Of a stretch of DNA of 8,164 nt, positions 7,574-8,164 are shown in pieces (the first letter of the stretch is position 1; the number at the start of each line of letters is the position of its first letter). This stretch comes from Geobacter sp. UBA5735 (GTDB lineage Bacteria; Desulfobacterota; Desulfuromonadia; Geobacterales; Geobacteraceae). Made by a program: the position numbers and the translations under genes. Below the pieces are notes generated by a model. The model had not been told where the DNA came from. It did no database searches and was given only the letters and a program-made list of their open reading frames with translations. Where the stretch lies: contig DIFZ01000002.1 in NCBI GenBank assembly GCA_002419385.1, positions 1-8,164 on the forward strand. Direction: 5' to 3'.

Positions 7574-8164
7574 TTATTCCGCGCAGTTGCAGCGGTAATT
7601 GTTCGATTTGTCGAAAGCATCAACTGCCTTCAATACCCTGGTCAGAAGGCTGATAGGATCGATCGGCATTTTGATGAATTCAAAAAATCCTCGACGGTAC
7701 GCAACCAGCTCCTCTTCAAGACAGCTCCCGTCACTCAACAATATAACGGGAATATGCTTTGCTTCATGAAGGTTGTTCAAAGCCTCAACCAGCCGGTAAC
7801 CGTCCATTTTCTGCAAATCTTTTTCCGTCAGGACAACACATGGGGACTCGGACAATACCATTTTGAAAGCAAGGATTCCGTCATTGGCAACAATCAACCG
7901 GTACCCGCTTCCTGAGAGCAAACTCTCTATTTCTGCATACGTGTCCAGATCTCTGACTGCAACCAGGATGGTTCTCCTCTTGCTGGGGACGGAATCTTTC
8001 GCAAAGTAATTGCGATTTATTGCCTCTATGATATCTGTCCTCGATGCGACAAACAGCACAATCTCCAGGTTATGGTTCTTGGAGATATTGTCGATTATTT
8101 TGATGTCTGTGGGATCAGCTGTCGCGACATACAATTTACTACTCAACTTTCGCAGTGGCAGTTT
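7574..8164 (-). CDS. MshEN-like domain fused to a degenerate receiver domain, C-terminal 196 aa (5' end beyond window)
   Basis: The frame is open to the window edge. A TTG at 8146 could be read as a start, but six upstream in-frame codons (KLPLRK) continue the domain, so the gene is truncated by the window. Visible residues 1-54 resemble the second half of the GspE/PilB/MshE N-terminal domain: LPLRK, then LYVATADPTD at 11-20, then VASRTDIIEAINRNY at 39-53. Members of that family bind c-di-GMP or act in type II secretion/type IV pilus ATPases. Residues 64-180 fold as a CheY-like receiver (TILVAVRD, VVLTEKDLQKMDGY, IPVILLSDG, FIKMPIDP). The phosphoacceptor position holds Glu114 instead of Asp, the acidic pair is Val-Arg (70-71), and the beta-5 Lys is displaced to 165 before MP. 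It therefore probably cannot be phosphorylated. There is no output domain after the receiver. The protein ends in RCNCAE. Confidence 0.8.
   Translation of the reverse strand, partial: KLPLRKLSSKLYVATADPTDIKIIDNISKNHNLEIVLFVASRTDIIEAINRNYFAKDSVPSKRRTILVAVRDLDTYAEIESLLSGSGYRLIVANDGILAFKMVLSESPCVVLTEKDLQKMDGYRLVEALNNLHEAKHIPVILLSDGSCLEEELVAYRRGFFEFIKMPIDPISLLTRVLKAVDAFDKSNNYRCNCAE

Noticed and set aside
8144..8146. TTG as the start of the MshEN-receiver gene
   Set aside because: In-frame codons upstream of it continue the domain (LPLRK before the LYVATADPTD strand), so the gene extends beyond the window.

Overview
The window carries five protein-coding genes, all on the minus strand. In the direction of transcription (from high to low coordinates) they are: the 3' part of a gene for an MshEN-type domain fused to a degenerate receiver domain (7574-8164, running off the window edge); a PAS-GGDEF diguanylate cyclase (6329-7375); glycogen phosphorylase glgP (3461-5950); glycogen debranching enzyme glgX (1329-3443); and the 5' part of selB, the selenocysteine-specific elongation factor (1-1105, running off the other edge). 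The long plus-strand open frames are antisense shadows of these genes.

The gene set points to a Gram-negative, free-living, probably anaerobic bacterium with GC-rich coding DNA, selenoproteins, a glycogen reserve and c-di-GMP signalling. A deltaproteobacterium of the Geobacter/Desulfuromonadales kind would fit the PAS-GGDEF style and the MshEN-receiver combination. This is a judgement from protein style, not a database match. Base composition falls across the window: the selB end is very GC-rich, while the MshEN-receiver gene is close to half GC.

There are three functional blocks. (1) 7376-8164: a candidate c-di-GMP effector followed, after about 200 bp, by a c-di-GMP synthase. A plausible promoter with an inverted repeat flanking its -10 box lies in the gap. 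(2) 3443-5950: a tight glgP-glgX pair in which the glgX ribosome binding site sits just after the glgP stop codon. GlgP releases glucose-1-phosphate from glycogen chains and GlgX removes the limit-dextrin branches, so this is a breakdown module. No biosynthetic glg genes are present. A Rho-independent terminator follows the cyclase, and a sigma-70-like promoter lies in the 380-bp gap before glgP. (3) 1-1105: selB, separated from glgX by a 223-bp gap.

The most interesting item is the partial protein at 7574-8164. Its N-terminal part resembles the second half of a GspE/MshE N-terminal (c-di-GMP-binding class) domain. Its receiver has Glu at the phosphoacceptor position and has lost the acidic pair, which suggests a phosphorylation-independent output module. 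A second loose end is the 380-bp gap before glgP, which holds a coding-like minus-strand frame without a clear start.
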